64,000 nt of DNA, taken from the NCBI GenBank assembly GCA_937952305.1, contig CALFZO010000194.1:22823-86822 (forward strand). Reading direction: 5' to 3'. The stretch is from an uncultured Anaerolineales bacterium (GTDB lineage: Bacteria; Chloroflexota; Anaerolineae; Anaerolineales; UBA6663). Under the pieces are notes generated by a model that worked only from the letters and a program-made list of their open reading frames with translations, had not been told where the DNA came from and did not search any database. This document shows positions 7,559-18,275 of this stretch, piece after piece (within the stretch, counting starts at the first letter, position 1; the number at the start of each line of letters is the position of its first letter). Position numbers and translations under genes: made by a program.

Positions 7559-8494
7559 TCACACTGAAGCCGCCGCCAGCGCTTGCGCAATCTCCGCCGC
7601 CACCCGCGCGTTGTTAAGCAACAGCGCCAGGTTGGCGGTTTTGCTTTCGCCGTGCGTTAGCGCGGCGACGCGCGCCAGCAGGAACGGCGTCACGGCCTTG
7701 CCGCGCACGCCCTGCGCCTCAGCTTCGCGCACCGCCTGGGCGATGGCGCGCTCCATCTCGGCCCGCGGCCGCGCGTGCTCGGCCGGGCAGGGCGCGCACA
7801 CCAGCACGCCGCCGGACAGCTCCGCCCCCCACAAAGCCCGCGCGATGGCGGCGGCCTCGGCCGGCGTATCGGCGCGCGCATCCAGGGTCAGCCCGCTTTC
7901 CCGGGAATAGAAAGCCGGGAACTCGTCGGTGCCGTACCCGACCACGGGCACGCCGTGCGTCTCCAGCCACTCCAGCGTGGCCGGCAGGTCCAGGATAGCC
8001 TTGGCGCCCGCGCACACCACCAGCACCGGCGTGCGCGCCAGCTCCGGCAGGTCGGCCGAGATATCCGTGGCCAGAGCGCCGCCGGCCGCGCCGCGATGCA
8101 CGCCGCCGATGCCGCCGGTGGCGAAGACGCGGATGCCCGCCCAGTGCGCGGCGATCATCGTGCCGGCCACCGTGGTGGCGCCGTCCCGGCCCTGCGCCAA
8201 CACCACCGGGTAATCACGGCGGCTCACCTTCCACACGGCGCGCCCGGCCTGCGGGGCCTGCGCCAGAGCTTCCAACTGTTCCTCCGCCAGGCCAACGTGA
8301 ACGCGCCCGCCGAGCACGGCGATGGTGGCCGGTTCGGCGCCATGCGCGCGGACGGTGCTCTCCATCCGACGCGCCAGCTCCAGGTTTTCGGGCCAGGGCA
8401 GGCCGTGGGTGATGACGGTGGATTCCAGGGCGACCACCGGACGCTGGGCGTCCAGGGCCGCGCGGACGGCCGGCTGAAAGATGAGTTCGGGCAT
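7559..8494 (-). CDS. psuG: Pseudouridine-5'-phosphate glycosidase
   Basis: 311 residues, the normal length of the PsuG/IndA family. The enzyme reversibly splits pseudouridine 5'-phosphate into uracil and ribose 5-phosphate. Diagnostic segments are VALESTVITHGLPWPENL near the N-terminus, WKVSRRD, the TTVAGTM and VFATGGIGGVHRG glycine-rich loop, ATDISADL, and GYGTDEFPAFYSR. No PsuK kinase is adjacent; the gene sits 14 nt downstream of the band-7-like gene and probably shares its transcript. Confidence 0.96.
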   Translation of the reverse strand: MPELIFQPAVRAALDAQRPVVALESTVITHGLPWPENLELARRMESTVRAHGAEPATIAVLGGRVHVGLAEEQLEALAQAPQAGRAVWKVSRRDYPVVLAQGRDGATTVAGTMIAAHWAGIRVFATGGIGGVHRGAAGGALATDISADLPELARTPVLVVCAGAKAILDLPATLEWLETHGVPVVGYGTDEFPAFYSRESGLTLDARADTPAEAAAIARALWGAELSGGVLVCAPCPAEHARPRAEMERAIAQAVREAEAQGVRGKAVTPFLLARVAALTHGESKTANLALLLNNARVAAEIAQALAAASV

Positions 8495-8508
8495 AAGTTA
8501 CCAAAGGG

Positions 8509-10371
8509 TCAGGCGGCCCGGCGCAGATCACCGGCGTCGAGCAACCGCTGAAATTCCTGGATGGTGAAGAAGCGGCGCGCGCTGCGCGGCTGGCCGCCCG
8601 CGCCCGGAAAGTCGCGGCCGTTCTGGCGTTCGACCCACAGACCGCGCCCGCCTTCGCGGACGACCTCGGTGACGCGCACCAGGCCCTGCACGCCGCCCCA
8701 CCAGAAGACCTCGCCCTCCGTCACGGCATCCGCGTTGACGTACGGCACGCTGGGCGGCGCCGGCGGGGCTTTGGCCTCCGGCTCGGGCGGAGCCGGCGCG
8801 GCTGCGGCCGGCGCGGACTCGGCCTCAACCGGGCCGTTGCCCAGGATGATGAGGGTCAGGTCACTCAGGTGCCGCAGCAACGCGCGCACGTCGTCGCTGA
8901 CGGCCGCCCGATCCTTGAGCTCGTCCACGAGGTCCTCAAGCTTGAGGCGGAAAAAGGTCAGCAGCTTGAGGACGTCCTCGGAGGTCTCGCGCTGGCCGCC
9001 GCGCCGGCCGAGCAGGGCTTCGGCGCCGCCCTCCCCCAGGCGCACCGGCAGGCCGGCCAGGCCCGGCAGCGTGCGCCGCCACCAATCCGCCACTTCCACC
9101 GCGAACTTCTCCAGCACCTGGGCCTGCGCCTTGCGCGTGTCGTCGGCCAGGTTGTAACGGCCGCTCTTCACGCGCGCGATCAGGTCGGCCTGCCAGGCGT
9201 CGATCAGTTCCTGCTCCACCTCGTCCGGCGTGTCCAGCGTGCCGACGTCGATCCAGACCAGCTCCACGCCGGCCGTCTCGAAGTCCTGGGCCGTGGCCTC
9301 GGAGTAGATCGTCAACGACAGGCGCCGGCGCGTGTTCTCGGGCAGTTCGCCGGGCGGGACGGGCGTGCTGCTGATGACCTGGCCAGTGGTGATCGCGGAC
9401 TGGGCAGCGGCCTGGTTGGCCGTCGGGATGCCGATCTTGCCTTTCTGGGCGATCAAATCGCGCAGCAGGCGGCCGCCGATGTAGTTGGTGACGGCCGAGC
9501 TGGCCAACTCGGCGATGGCCTCGGACCAGAGCACGGGCTGGCGCGCGCTGCCGACGGCCTTGCCGTAGATGACACGCCGCACCGCCACCGGATCGTAGGG
9601 GTACGGGTTGCTCTGGTCACGCGGTTGGCGGTTGCTCCAGATCCGGAACAGCACCTGGATGTCCATGGCTTTCACGCGCAGGCCATCCTTGGTGTAGACC
9701 TCCATGTCCGAGCGCTGGCGGATCTGGTCCCGCAGGTCCACCACCTCCCGCAAGCGCTCGAAGCCCTCCAGGAACTGGGCCGCCGTGGCCGCGTACAGGT
9801 CGGAGGCGCCCGTGACGCGCTCAAACAGCGCGGCGTTGCCGAGATGGATCTTGACGTAGCCGGGCCCGCCGATCCGGTACAACGTGCTGCGCCGGGACTC
9901 GGGCGTCACCTCGCCGTCCTTGATCACCATCACCGGGTACGGCCCGCCGAACAGGGACAGCAGCAGGTAATCGCGGGCGGCGCCCAGGTCTTTGAGCTCA
10001 AACAGGTCGTCCAGGTAACGCGCCCCGGCGTTGACGCCGAGCGCCACGATGATGCCCGGCAGCACCAGGTGGCGCAGCACCTCCAGTTGGATCAGGGCGT
10101 AGCCGGCCGTCAGCAGCGGGCGCAGGAAGAGGGCGATCAGGTCCGCCTGGCCTTGCAGCAGGCTGGCCATCAACTCGGGCGCCGGCGCCGGCCGCTCGAT
10201 CAGCGCGGCGGCGCCCCACACCAGGATGAAGAAGCCCACCACGGCCTGCGTCCGGAAACGCGGGCCGTTCTCGTCGCGGGCCAGGACGCCGCTCAGGAAC
10301 TGCTGCCATTGCAGGCGCAGCCGCCGCCACGGGTCGCCCCGGTTAATCGTGGTCACCCGCGAGACTCTCAT
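8509..10371 (-). CDS. Large SPFH/band-7-like membrane protein (paralogue 2)
   Basis: 620 residues. Two hydrophobic segments (about 38-58 and 75-115) are followed by a domain with PYPVMVIKDGEV, a strand pair, EVYTKDGLRVKAMDIQVLFRIW and a helical region LIAQKGKIG.. ARVKSGRYNLADDTRK, the order seen in SPFH (stomatin/flotillin/HflK-like) proteins. A C-terminal low-complexity Pro/Ala linker (about 530-555) leads to a small domain with VFWWGGVQGLVRV. ATG at 10371 overlaps the stop of the upstream paralogue (ATGA). Assignment to SPFH is by pattern only. It might form a ring with the adjacent paralogue. Confidence 0.65.
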   Translation of the reverse strand: MRVSRVTTINRGDPWRRLRLQWQQFLSGVLARDENGPRFRTQAVVGFFILVWGAAALIERPAPAPELMASLLQGQADLIALFLRPLLTAGYALIQLEVLRHLVLPGIIVALGVNAGARYLDDLFELKDLGAARDYLLLSLFGGPYPVMVIKDGEVTPESRRSTLYRIGGPGYVKIHLGNAALFERVTGASDLYAATAAQFLEGFERLREVVDLRDQIRQRSDMEVYTKDGLRVKAMDIQVLFRIWSNRQPRDQSNPYPYDPVAVRRVIYGKAVGSARQPVLWSEAIAELASSAVTNYIGGRLLRDLIAQKGKIGIPTANQAAAQSAITTGQVISSTPVPPGELPENTRRRLSLTIYSEATAQDFETAGVELVWIDVGTLDTPDEVEQELIDAWQADLIARVKSGRYNLADDTRKAQAQVLEKFAVEVADWWRRTLPGLAGLPVRLGEGGAEALLGRRGGQRETSEDVLKLLTFFRLKLEDLVDELKDRAAVSDDVRALLRHLSDLTLIILGNGPVEAESAPAAAAPAPPEPEAKAPPAPPSVPYVNADAVTEGEVFWWGGVQGLVRVTEVVREGGRGLWVERQNGRDFPGAGGQPRSARRFFTIQEFQRLLDAGDLRRAA

Positions 10372-11696
10372 TGGTCGCGCCACCCTTTGACCCAGAGCTC
10401 CAGGTCTTCCAGCAGGCGTTTGACCTCGGCCACGTTGGCGGCGCCCTGCAGGGCCGGGTCCTGCGCCAGCCGGCGCGTGGCTGCGGTCAGACCGGCGGCC
10501 GTCTCCTTGCGGCCCGGCCGCGGTCCGGCGCGCAGGGGTTCGGCGAACCGGCTGGCCAGCCCCTCCAGCACTTGCAGGCGGCCCTGGTCCGCGCCGTCCT
10601 GACGGGCCAAGCGGATCTGCGGGTCTTTGTCCGCCGCCAGTTCGCCGGCCCGGCTGCGCCAGTCCTCGCGCCAGTTGGCCAGGCGCTTCTTGCGCACGTC
10701 CTCGGGCAGACGCAGGTTCACCAACCGCACCGCGATTACGCGCAGGCCGCGCCCCGCCAGCAGCTGCTGTTCGCGGGTCATCAGATCGGAGAACAGGCCG
10801 GTCAGCCGTTTCTCGATCTGGTACTCGACGCCGGCCAGCAGCGGCAGCGCATTGGCGGTGGCGCTGAACAGGGCCTCAAAATCGCGCTCGCTGACGACCT
10901 CGCGGAAAACGTCGGCGGCCACCAGCGGCGGCAGCTCGGCCCACAGGCCGTTGGTGCGGTCACGATAGGGTTTGCCATAGACGGCCGCCGCCGCGTTGGC
11001 GCTGTTGAAGCCGTACGGCGGCCGGGCCGGGTCCAGCCAGCTGCGCAGCGCCTGGCTCTCGCCGCTGTCCAGCACGAAGATCACGCGGATGTCCGCGACG
11101 ATCTCGATGCCGTCGCGGGTGAGGGCCTGCACCTGCTCGGCCGTGCGCACCTGCTTACGCAGGTCCAGGGTGGTGTCGTCGCTGAAATACTCGCCGCCGC
11201 GGGTGAAGGTCAGGCCCGGCCCCTGCACGCGGGTCAGCGCCGTGTCGGTGCGCAGCACCAGGCAGCTGGCGCTGTCCACCCAGGCCACGCCGGCGCTGGC
11301 CTGGGTCTTGCCTTTCTCGCTGGCGCTGGCGATCAACTGGCCGTCTTTCACGAAGACCAACGGCCCCGGCAGGCCGGAGGTGTAGCGCATGAAATGCTCG
11401 ACCGCGTAGCGGCGCTCGTCCGGCGTGCTGGCCGGCAGGACGAATTGCGAGACCAGGCGGTAGAAGAGCTCGCGCGCCACCACGGGCATGGCCATCGCGA
11501 ACAGGAACGAGAGGATGGCGCTCCAGAAATCGGGGCCGAAGCGCAGGCCTTCGGCCGGCGCCTTCAGGAACTGGTCGAACGGCGCGTACAGCGCCAACAG
11601 GTCGTCGACGTAGAGACCCAGCAGCAGGACGATCAGGAACAGCGTCCCGAGCATCCACAGGAAGCGAGGTTGGCGGTAGAACGGAACTGCGCGCAT
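10368..11696 (-). CDS. SPFH/band-7-like membrane protein (paralogue 1)
   Basis: 442 residues. Two transmembrane segments (about 12-32 and 55-75) precede a domain with the phrase GLPGPLVFVKDGQLI, which matches GGPYPVMVIKDGEV in the next gene, then VQALTRDGIEIVADIRVIFVL, equivalent to the TKDGLRVKAMDIQVLFRI strand pair there. A helical region with LMTREQQLLAGRGLRVIAVRLVNLRLPEDVRK closely resembles the end of SPFH domains. The start is an ATG placed 7 nt after a TACAAT box with no Shine-Dalgarno, so the message is probably leaderless. It heads an operon with its paralogue and psuG. Confidence 0.7.
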   Translation of the reverse strand: MRAVPFYRQPRFLWMLGTLFLIVLLLGLYVDDLLALYAPFDQFLKAPAEGLRFGPDFWSAILSFLFAMAMPVVARELFYRLVSQFVLPASTPDERRYAVEHFMRYTSGLPGPLVFVKDGQLIASASEKGKTQASAGVAWVDSASCLVLRTDTALTRVQGPGLTFTRGGEYFSDDTTLDLRKQVRTAEQVQALTRDGIEIVADIRVIFVLDSGESQALRSWLDPARPPYGFNSANAAAAVYGKPYRDRTNGLWAELPPLVAADVFREVVSERDFEALFSATANALPLLAGVEYQIEKRLTGLFSDLMTREQQLLAGRGLRVIAVRLVNLRLPEDVRKKRLANWREDWRSRAGELAADKDPQIRLARQDGADQGRLQVLEGLASRFAEPLRAGPRPGRKETAAGLTAATRRLAQDPALQGAANVAEVKRLLEDLELWVKGWRDQ

Positions 11697-11703
11697 CGCG
11701 GCG

Positions 11704-11709
11704 ATTGTA
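11704..11709 (-). promoter_or_regulatory. -10 box TACAAT of a leaderless-type promoter
   Basis: TACAAT ends 7 nt before the ATG at 11696. A TTGTCT at 11728-11733 sits 18 bp upstream as a plausible -35. No Shine-Dalgarno can fit between the expected start site and the ATG. Confidence 0.65.
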
Positions 11710-11746
11710 GTACGGACGAGGGCGAAAAGACAACCGGCCCGGCGCC

Positions 11747-14700
11747 TCAGGGCAGGGTGACGGTCCTCACCTGGACGCGCCCTTCCGGGTACGCGGCCAC
11801 GGCCAGCCGCGCGCCGTCGCCTGGCCGATACAGGCCGGCGAAGAGCGTGTACTCGCCCGGGGGCAGGTCGGCCGGCAGAGCCAGCGTCCGCGCGTCGACG
11901 ACGTACTCGCCCGGCAGCCAGCCCGGCGTGCGCCGCGTCCAGTCGGCGGGCACGCCATCAGACTGCGCCACCAGGCCGCCGTCCGGCCCAATCAGGTGGA
12001 CGAAGACGTGGTAGGAGTCGTTCATCAGCTCATCCGCGCGCCAGACCAGCGTCACCGGCCAGGGCTGGCCGCGCTGGAGATCGGCGGGCGCGTCCACCCG
12101 CACCAGCGCCACCGGCCCGAGGTCGGCGTCCAGGGCGGCGCCCACGGCCGGCGCCGTGAAGCTGCGCTCCGGCGCGTTGACGCGCAGCGGGCCCAGAGCG
12201 GTCCGGCCCGCTGGCGTCATCAACGACCAGGTGTAAGCGCCGGTCGGCACGTCCGCCGGCAGAGGCGCCGCGGTTTGCGTCCGCAGCGTGTAGCGTCCGA
12301 CTGCGCCGGCGACGGCGTCCGGCGCCAACGTGAGCGGCGCCGCCAGATGCGCCTGGCCGGCAGCGTCCAGGAGCTGGAGCTGGACGGCCGGCGGCAACTG
12401 GCCGTCCGGCAGACCCCAGCATACCGTCACGGTCACGTCGTCGCCGGGCGCGGCCTCGCCCGCGCTGAACGACACACTCTGCAGCTCAACCGCCTCGAAG
12501 CGCGCCAGCGGCGTCAGCGCGCAGGCGCGCTGTGCCGGCTGCGTAATCGTCACGGCGCCGATGAGCCTGGTCCCCAGGCTTTGCAGCGAGTAGCGCGAGA
12601 AGACCTCCACGCGGAACTGGTAGTGTCCCGGCGGCGTGCCGGCCAGGGGTGTGAGGACGTAAGGCTCGAGCACGTATTGGTCGAGCGGCCAGAAGTCGGT
12701 GCCGGGGCTGAAGCGCCAATCGCGCGGGCGCGGCGTCTCGGCCTCGCTCCACACCTGGCCGGCGGCGTCCACGAGCTGCACGTTGAAGCCATACGGCACG
12801 CCGAGGGCGTGGGCCGCGCGCCAGTACAGGTCGAGCGTGAGCGGGTCATCGGCGCCGGAGCCGGCGCGCCGGACGTCCCAGCCCAGCAAGAGCAGCTCGT
12901 CGGCGAAGCTTTCCTGCAGCGGGTGCGCCACGCCGCGCAGCTCGTCGGCGGACAGGCCGCGCCGCAGGAAAGGCGTGTAGCCGGCGTCCCACAAAATGGG
13001 CCGGGCCACGGCCAGCGCCAGCGCGCCGGCCAGCACAGGCCAGGCCTCCGCGCCCCAGGGCCGCTCCACCGGCGCCGCCCCGCGCGGGGCCAGCCGGCGC
13101 TCGCGCGCCCGCCACAACCAGGCCGCCAGCGCCAACCCGCCCAGCAGGGACAGGGCTTTGCCGATACTGCGCGGCAGCGTGTCTTCCAGCGCAAACACCA
13201 GCGTATGCGTGCCGGCCGGCACCTCGACGAGCATCAGGCCGTCCGGCGCGGAGACGCGCAGCGCGGCCGGCTGGCCGTCCAGGGTCGCGCGCCAGCCGGG
13301 GAAATAAAACTGGCGATAGGTGAAGACGGTCGCCTGCGCGGCGGCCACCTGAAATAAATCGCGCATTGGCCCAAGCGCAGTGCGCGCCACCTGTGCGCCG
13401 GGCGCTGTAAAGCGCTCCACGGCCTCGCCGCGCGCCAATGCCGCGCGCCGGTCGTTCACGTCGGCCGGCAACTGCTGCACGCCGCGCGGCAGGTACTCGC
13501 CCACCGTCGTCGTGCCGATGAAATCCGGCGGGATCTCGAAGGCGGCCATGTCCGCCAGCGTCGCCTGGCGCGGCGCGGCCTCGTACGGCGGCGACGCAAA
13601 GGGCAGGCCGGCCAGGACCAGGCCGGCGACGGCCACGGCCAGGAAACCGGCCTCCAGTTTGGGCGGCCAGGAGTTCGCGCTCAGCGGCGCGGGTGAGGGG
13701 GGATCGCGCCGGCTGAACAGCGCGCCGGCGCCCACCGCGCAGAACAGCGCCGCCGGCCCGAGCAGGCGCCACGGGAACAGGGTCAGCCGCAGCAGGGGCA
13801 CCCAATCCCACAACGGCCGGCTGACCGGGTGGATCAGGACGACGGCCAAGCCGGCCGCCAGCGCGAAGAACGTCAGCTCGGCCCGGCCGCGCCGCGCCAC
13901 CACGGCGCGCATCCCGGCCAGGGCCGCCAGCAGCACGGCCGCCAGCGGCAGGGCGCGGACCACCGGCGGATTGAGCAGATCCGGATCGACCGGGGCGCGC
14001 GGCTGGGCGGTCAGCTCGGCCAGCGACAGGAAGTTCTCGGTGTAGAGCATCCCGCCGTTGGTGGTGCCGCGTTCAATCTGGACCGCCGCCGACTCGGTCA
14101 GGGCCGGCAGCCAGAAGAAGGCGGCCAGCAGCATCCCCAGGAGGAAGGGCAGGAGGCTGGCGAGCGCCAGCTCCACCAGGAGCGGCGCCGGCCGGCGCGC
14201 GCCTGGTCCCAGCGCCAGCGGCCGCGGCCGCCAGTCTCGGCCGCGCCAATACATCCGCGCGAACTCGAAGAGCGCGTAGACGCCCAGGAACGGCAGCGTC
14301 TGCAGACTGACGCCGTGATGTGAGAACAGCATCGCGCCGATGACGAGGCCGGCCCAGGCCACCGAGGGGGCGTGACCGCGGGCCGCCCGGCGCAGAAAGA
14401 GCAGGGCCAGCGGCAGCAGCGCCAGCGCCAGCGATTCCGGCAGTGACCCGCGGATGTGCGCGTCGTAAAGCAGGTAGGGGCTGTAAAGGTAGGCGACGCC
14501 CGTCACCACGCCAGCGGCCGTGCCGAAGACCTCGCGCCCGTAAGCGTAGGCAGTCCACGCTGAAGCCAGCAGCACCAGCGCGCACACGGCCTGAAACGCG
14601 GTCAGGAAATCCAGGCCCAGGCGGTGCGCGCCGACGACCAGCAAATGCGACAAAAATGGAAAGAAGTTGAAAACAGGATAGCCGTAGCCGAAGACGAGGT

Positions 14701-14881
14701 CCGGCGCCCAGCGCGGCAGCCACTCGCCGGCCCCGACCAGGGCATTCAACTGGACGGCGCGGTAGAAGTGGGTGAGTTGGTCATTGGTGCGCGGCAGGCC
14801 GGCTTGAAAGTAGGGCCAGGCGGCGGGCAGGGTTAACAGCGCCAGCACGCCCGGCGCCAGCAGCGAACGCAGGCGGGTCAT
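11747..14881 (-). CDS. Large polytopic membrane protein, PTPS-related/glycosyltransferase-C-like
   Basis: 1044 residues. The first roughly 600 are mostly hydrophobic helices with loops FQAGLPRTNDQLTHFYRAVQL and FGYGYPVFNFFPFLSHLL and a YLYSPYLLYDAHIRGSLPE stretch, as in membrane proteins annotated '6-pyruvoyl-tetrahydropterin synthase-related', which look like GT-C/PMT-family transferases. A beta-rich C-terminal half (about 640-1044) has repeated strands typical of extracytoplasmic Ig- or jelly-roll-like modules (VTVCWGLPDGQ, VTLVWRADELMNDSYHVFVHL). It probably acts at the cell surface in glycan or glycolipid assembly; this is inferred. It starts 7 nt after TATACT without a ribosome site. Confidence 0.8.
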   Translation of the reverse strand: MTRLRSLLAPGVLALLTLPAAWPYFQAGLPRTNDQLTHFYRAVQLNALVGAGEWLPRWAPDLVFGYGYPVFNFFPFLSHLLVVGAHRLGLDFLTAFQAVCALVLLASAWTAYAYGREVFGTAAGVVTGVAYLYSPYLLYDAHIRGSLPESLALALLPLALLFLRRAARGHAPSVAWAGLVIGAMLFSHHGVSLQTLPFLGVYALFEFARMYWRGRDWRPRPLALGPGARRPAPLLVELALASLLPFLLGMLLAAFFWLPALTESAAVQIERGTTNGGMLYTENFLSLAELTAQPRAPVDPDLLNPPVVRALPLAAVLLAALAGMRAVVARRGRAELTFFALAAGLAVVLIHPVSRPLWDWVPLLRLTLFPWRLLGPAALFCAVGAGALFSRRDPPSPAPLSANSWPPKLEAGFLAVAVAGLVLAGLPFASPPYEAAPRQATLADMAAFEIPPDFIGTTTVGEYLPRGVQQLPADVNDRRAALARGEAVERFTAPGAQVARTALGPMRDLFQVAAAQATVFTYRQFYFPGWRATLDGQPAALRVSAPDGLMLVEVPAGTHTLVFALEDTLPRSIGKALSLLGGLALAAWLWRARERRLAPRGAAPVERPWGAEAWPVLAGALALAVARPILWDAGYTPFLRRGLSADELRGVAHPLQESFADELLLLGWDVRRAGSGADDPLTLDLYWRAAHALGVPYGFNVQLVDAAGQVWSEAETPRPRDWRFSPGTDFWPLDQYVLEPYVLTPLAGTPPGHYQFRVEVFSRYSLQSLGTRLIGAVTITQPAQRACALTPLARFEAVELQSVSFSAGEAAPGDDVTVTVCWGLPDGQLPPAVQLQLLDAAGQAHLAAPLTLAPDAVAGAVGRYTLRTQTAAPLPADVPTGAYTWSLMTPAGRTALGPLRVNAPERSFTAPAVGAALDADLGPVALVRVDAPADLQRGQPWPVTLVWRADELMNDSYHVFVHLIGPDGGLVAQSDGVPADWTRRTPGWLPGEYVVDARTLALPADLPPGEYTLFAGLYRPGDGARLAVAAYPEGRVQVRTVTLP

Positions 14882-14888
14882 GGATCGA

Positions 14889-14894
14889 AGTATA
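14889..14894 (-). promoter_or_regulatory. -10 box TATACT of a leaderless-type promoter
   Basis: TATACT ends 7 nt before the ATG at 14881. No Shine-Dalgarno sequence lies between them and no clear -35 was seen. Confidence 0.6.
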
Positions 14895-15006
14895 AATCAG
14901 TCGCCGCGCCGGCGGCCGGGAACCAAAACTGGTCCGGCCGCGTTTTAGGGATGCCCGCCCGGTGCGGGTTCTTATGGTCTAGGAACAGCCCTCTTTCAGT
15001 TCCGAG

Positions 15007-15012
15007 TAAAAT
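15007..15012 (+). promoter_or_regulatory. -10 box TAAAAT of a leaderless-type promoter
   Basis: TAAAAT ends 6 nt before the ATG at 15019, so transcription should begin at or next to the start codon of the Yip1 gene, the first of a five-gene operon. Confidence 0.6.
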
Positions 15013-15018
15013 CAGCCT

Positions 15019-15798
15019 ATGACCCAAGCCGCCGCCCCTTCCCTCGACCGGCCGCGCCGCCTGCAATTGGATTGGATCCTCCCGGCTCTGCTCCAGCCGC
15101 GGGCCACCTTTGCCAAGATCGCCCAGGCCGCCAGCGACATCTGGCTGACGCCGCTGCTGGTGGTGACTTTGGCCGAGGTGGCGCGCGTGCTGGCTGTCGG
15201 CAACATCCGTCAGCAGTTGGCCGCCACCGGCCAGGTGACGCTGCCACCGGACTTCCAGTACTGGCCGCCGCAGATGCAGGAGCAGTTCATGCAGGCCCAG
15301 CAGGCCACGCAGGGCCCGATCTTTGTTTATGCCCTGCCGGCCTTTGTGGCGCTGATGGGCGTCTGGCTGGGGTGGCTGCTGCTGGCCGCCCTGCTGCACC
15401 TGGGTTTGACGATGCTGGGCGGGCGCAGCCCGACGCGCAATACCCTCAACGTCGTCGCCTGGGCCATGCTGCCGTTCGCGCTGCGCGCCGGGGTGATCGC
15501 CGCTTACACCCTGGCGACGCAGGCGCTCGTCAACGGGCCGGGCCTGTCCGGCTTCGCGGCGACCGACGGCACCGCGCTGAGCAGTTTCCTGCGTGAATTC
15601 CTGACCACCGTGGACGCCTACGTGCTCTGGTACGTCGTTCTGGCCATTCTCGGCGCACGCCTGGCCTCCGGCTTGTCCCTGGGCAAAGTGATCGCCGGCG
15701 TGCTGGCGACGACGCTGATCGTGCTCGCGCTGCAGGCGCTGGTGGGCTTCGGGCTGGTGCAGTTCAGCGGCCTGAGCGTGCTGCGGACGCTCTACTGA
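15019..15798 (+). CDS. Yip1-domain membrane protein
   Basis: 259 residues with about five transmembrane segments (near 40-58, 102-135, 150-175, 195-215, 222-248). The N-terminal PALLQPRATFAKIAQA is the short amphipathic box typical of bacterial Yip1-family proteins, and an NTLNVVAWAMLPFALR helix matches the family's inner helices. The role of bacterial Yip1 proteins is not established. It is the first gene of the operon continuing with an ABC ATPase 6 nt downstream, so it may be a membrane component or accessory of that transporter. Confidence 0.85.
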   Translation: MTQAAAPSLDRPRRLQLDWILPALLQPRATFAKIAQAASDIWLTPLLVVTLAEVARVLAVGNIRQQLAATGQVTLPPDFQYWPPQMQEQFMQAQQATQGPIFVYALPAFVALMGVWLGWLLLAALLHLGLTMLGGRSPTRNTLNVVAWAMLPFALRAGVIAAYTLATQALVNGPGLSGFAATDGTALSSFLREFLTTVDAYVLWYVVLAILGARLASGLSLGKVIAGVLATTLIVLALQALVGFGLVQFSGLSVLRTLY

Positions 15799-15804
15799 CG
15801 GCGT

Positions 15805-16529
<725 letters not shown>

Positions 16530-16533
<4 letters not shown>

Positions 16534-18272
16534 TGAGACGCTTCTTCACTTTCGCCCGCTGGTTGCTCCCGCTCGCCGCCGCGGCCGGCCTGTTCGCCAC
16601 GGCCCAAACCGCCCTGGCCGCGCTGACCATCACCGGCGTCCAGCCCGGCACGGTCAGTAACGCCACCGGCGCGCAGCTGGCCATCACCGGCACCGACTTT
16701 CTGACCAACACCGTGGTGATCGTGGATGGGCTGGGCGCGCTGGACACCACCTATGTGGCCGCCTCGCTGCTCACCGCCCAACTGCCGGCCAACGCACCGG
16801 CCGGCACTTACACCGTGCGCGTGCTCAATCCGGACGGCAGCGCGGCGGCGCTGCCCAACGCGCTGACGATCACGGGCGGCACGGCCACGCCCGCGGCCAG
16901 CGCCACGCCGGCGCCCACCGCTTTCACGCGCCCGCAGCTGGTGGTGGTCTCTTACGGCGCCAGCGCCGCCGCCATCGCCGGCGGCGCGGACTACGACTTC
17001 GAGATGACGCTGCAGAACGCCGGCCAGGGCGCCGCCACCAACGTCGTGGCCGAGTTCGTGTCCGGGGATTTCCTGCCGCGCGTCACCGGCGGCATCCGCG
17101 CCATCGGCACGCTGGCCCCCGGCCAGGCCAGCCGCTTCTTCCAGCCGCTGTACGCCATCCGGGAAGTCGCCCAGAAGAAAGTCGCCTCACTGGAGGTGAA
17201 GGTGACTTACACTACCGAGGCCGGCACCACCTATACCGACTCTTTCACGCTGACGTTCCCGGTGGTGCAGCCGGGCGCGGCCGGGCCGGCCCAGCCCACC
17301 GCCACGCCGACGGCCCGGCCCGTGATCCGGCCGCAGCTGGTGGTCAGCGCTTACCGCACCGACGTAGACAAGCTTCAGCCCGGCTCGCTCTTCACGCTGG
17401 CGCTGGACGTGCGCAACGTCGGCAACGCGCTGGCGCGGCGCGTGACGCTGATCGTCGGGGGTGGGTCCGGCGGCACCAGCGACGGCACGCCCGGGCCGGG
17501 CGGCGTCTCCGGCGGCGGCGGCTCGTTCACGGATTTCGCGCCCGTGCAGTCCTCCAACGTCCAATCGCTGGGCGACGTCTCGACCGAGGCCGCCCTGACC
17601 GCGCAGCAGACGCTGATCGTCAACGCCTCCACCAAGGCCGGCGCTTACCCGCTCAAGCTGTCCTTCGTCTACACCGACGAGCGCGGCCAGAACTATGTCG
17701 ACGACCAGGTCATCACGCTGCTGGTCTACCAGACGCCGCAGGTGGAGATCAGCTTCTACCGGCCGCCGGACCCGCTCTTCGCCGGCCAGCCCGGCCTGCT
17801 GCCGGTGCAGGTGGTCAACCTGGGCCGCAACACCACCGTGCTCGGCAACATGAAGATCAGCGCCGCGGCCGGCGGCCAGTTCAGCAATAACGTCCTGCTC
17901 ATCGGCGCCCTCGACGCCGGCGGCACCTTCCCGCTGGACGCCACCGTCATCCCGGACCAACCCGGCCCGTTGGAGCTGCTGGTGACCCTGGACTACAACG
18001 ACGACTTCAACCAGCCGCAGAAGATCACGGCCTCTCTGACCGTCGACGTGCTGGAAGGCGCCATCATTGACCCAGGCACCGACGGCGGCGGGCTGCCGCC
18101 GGACGGCGGCTTCCCGGAGCCCGTCCAGCCGGAGAGCTTCTGGGACATGGTCGTGCGTTTCCTGCGCGGCCTGTTCGGCCTGGGCAGCGGCCAGAGCCAG
18201 CCCGGCGGGTCCGGATCACCCGCCCTCGAGGGGCCGAGCGGGCCGGTGATCTTACCCGGCAAGGGAGGCTAG
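16530..18272 (+). CDS. Secreted IPT/TIG plus CARDB-repeat protein
   Basis: 580 residues with a signal peptide (MMRRFFTFARW, hydrophobic core, cleavage after TALA at about residue 30). An IPT/TIG Ig-like domain (about 31-112, ITGVQPGTVSNATGAQLAITG) is followed by a Thr/Ala/Pro linker. At least three CARDB-like beta domains follow, each starting with RPQLVV(V/S)(S/A)Y or PQVEISFY (near 127, 268, 405). The tail has Gly/Pro-rich sequence and an amphipathic stretch SFWDMVVRFLRGLFGLG near 525. It overlaps the ATPase stop (ATGA). Its place between ATPase and permease suggests an extracytoplasmic partner of that transporter. Confidence 0.88.
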
Positions 18273-18275
18273 CGC

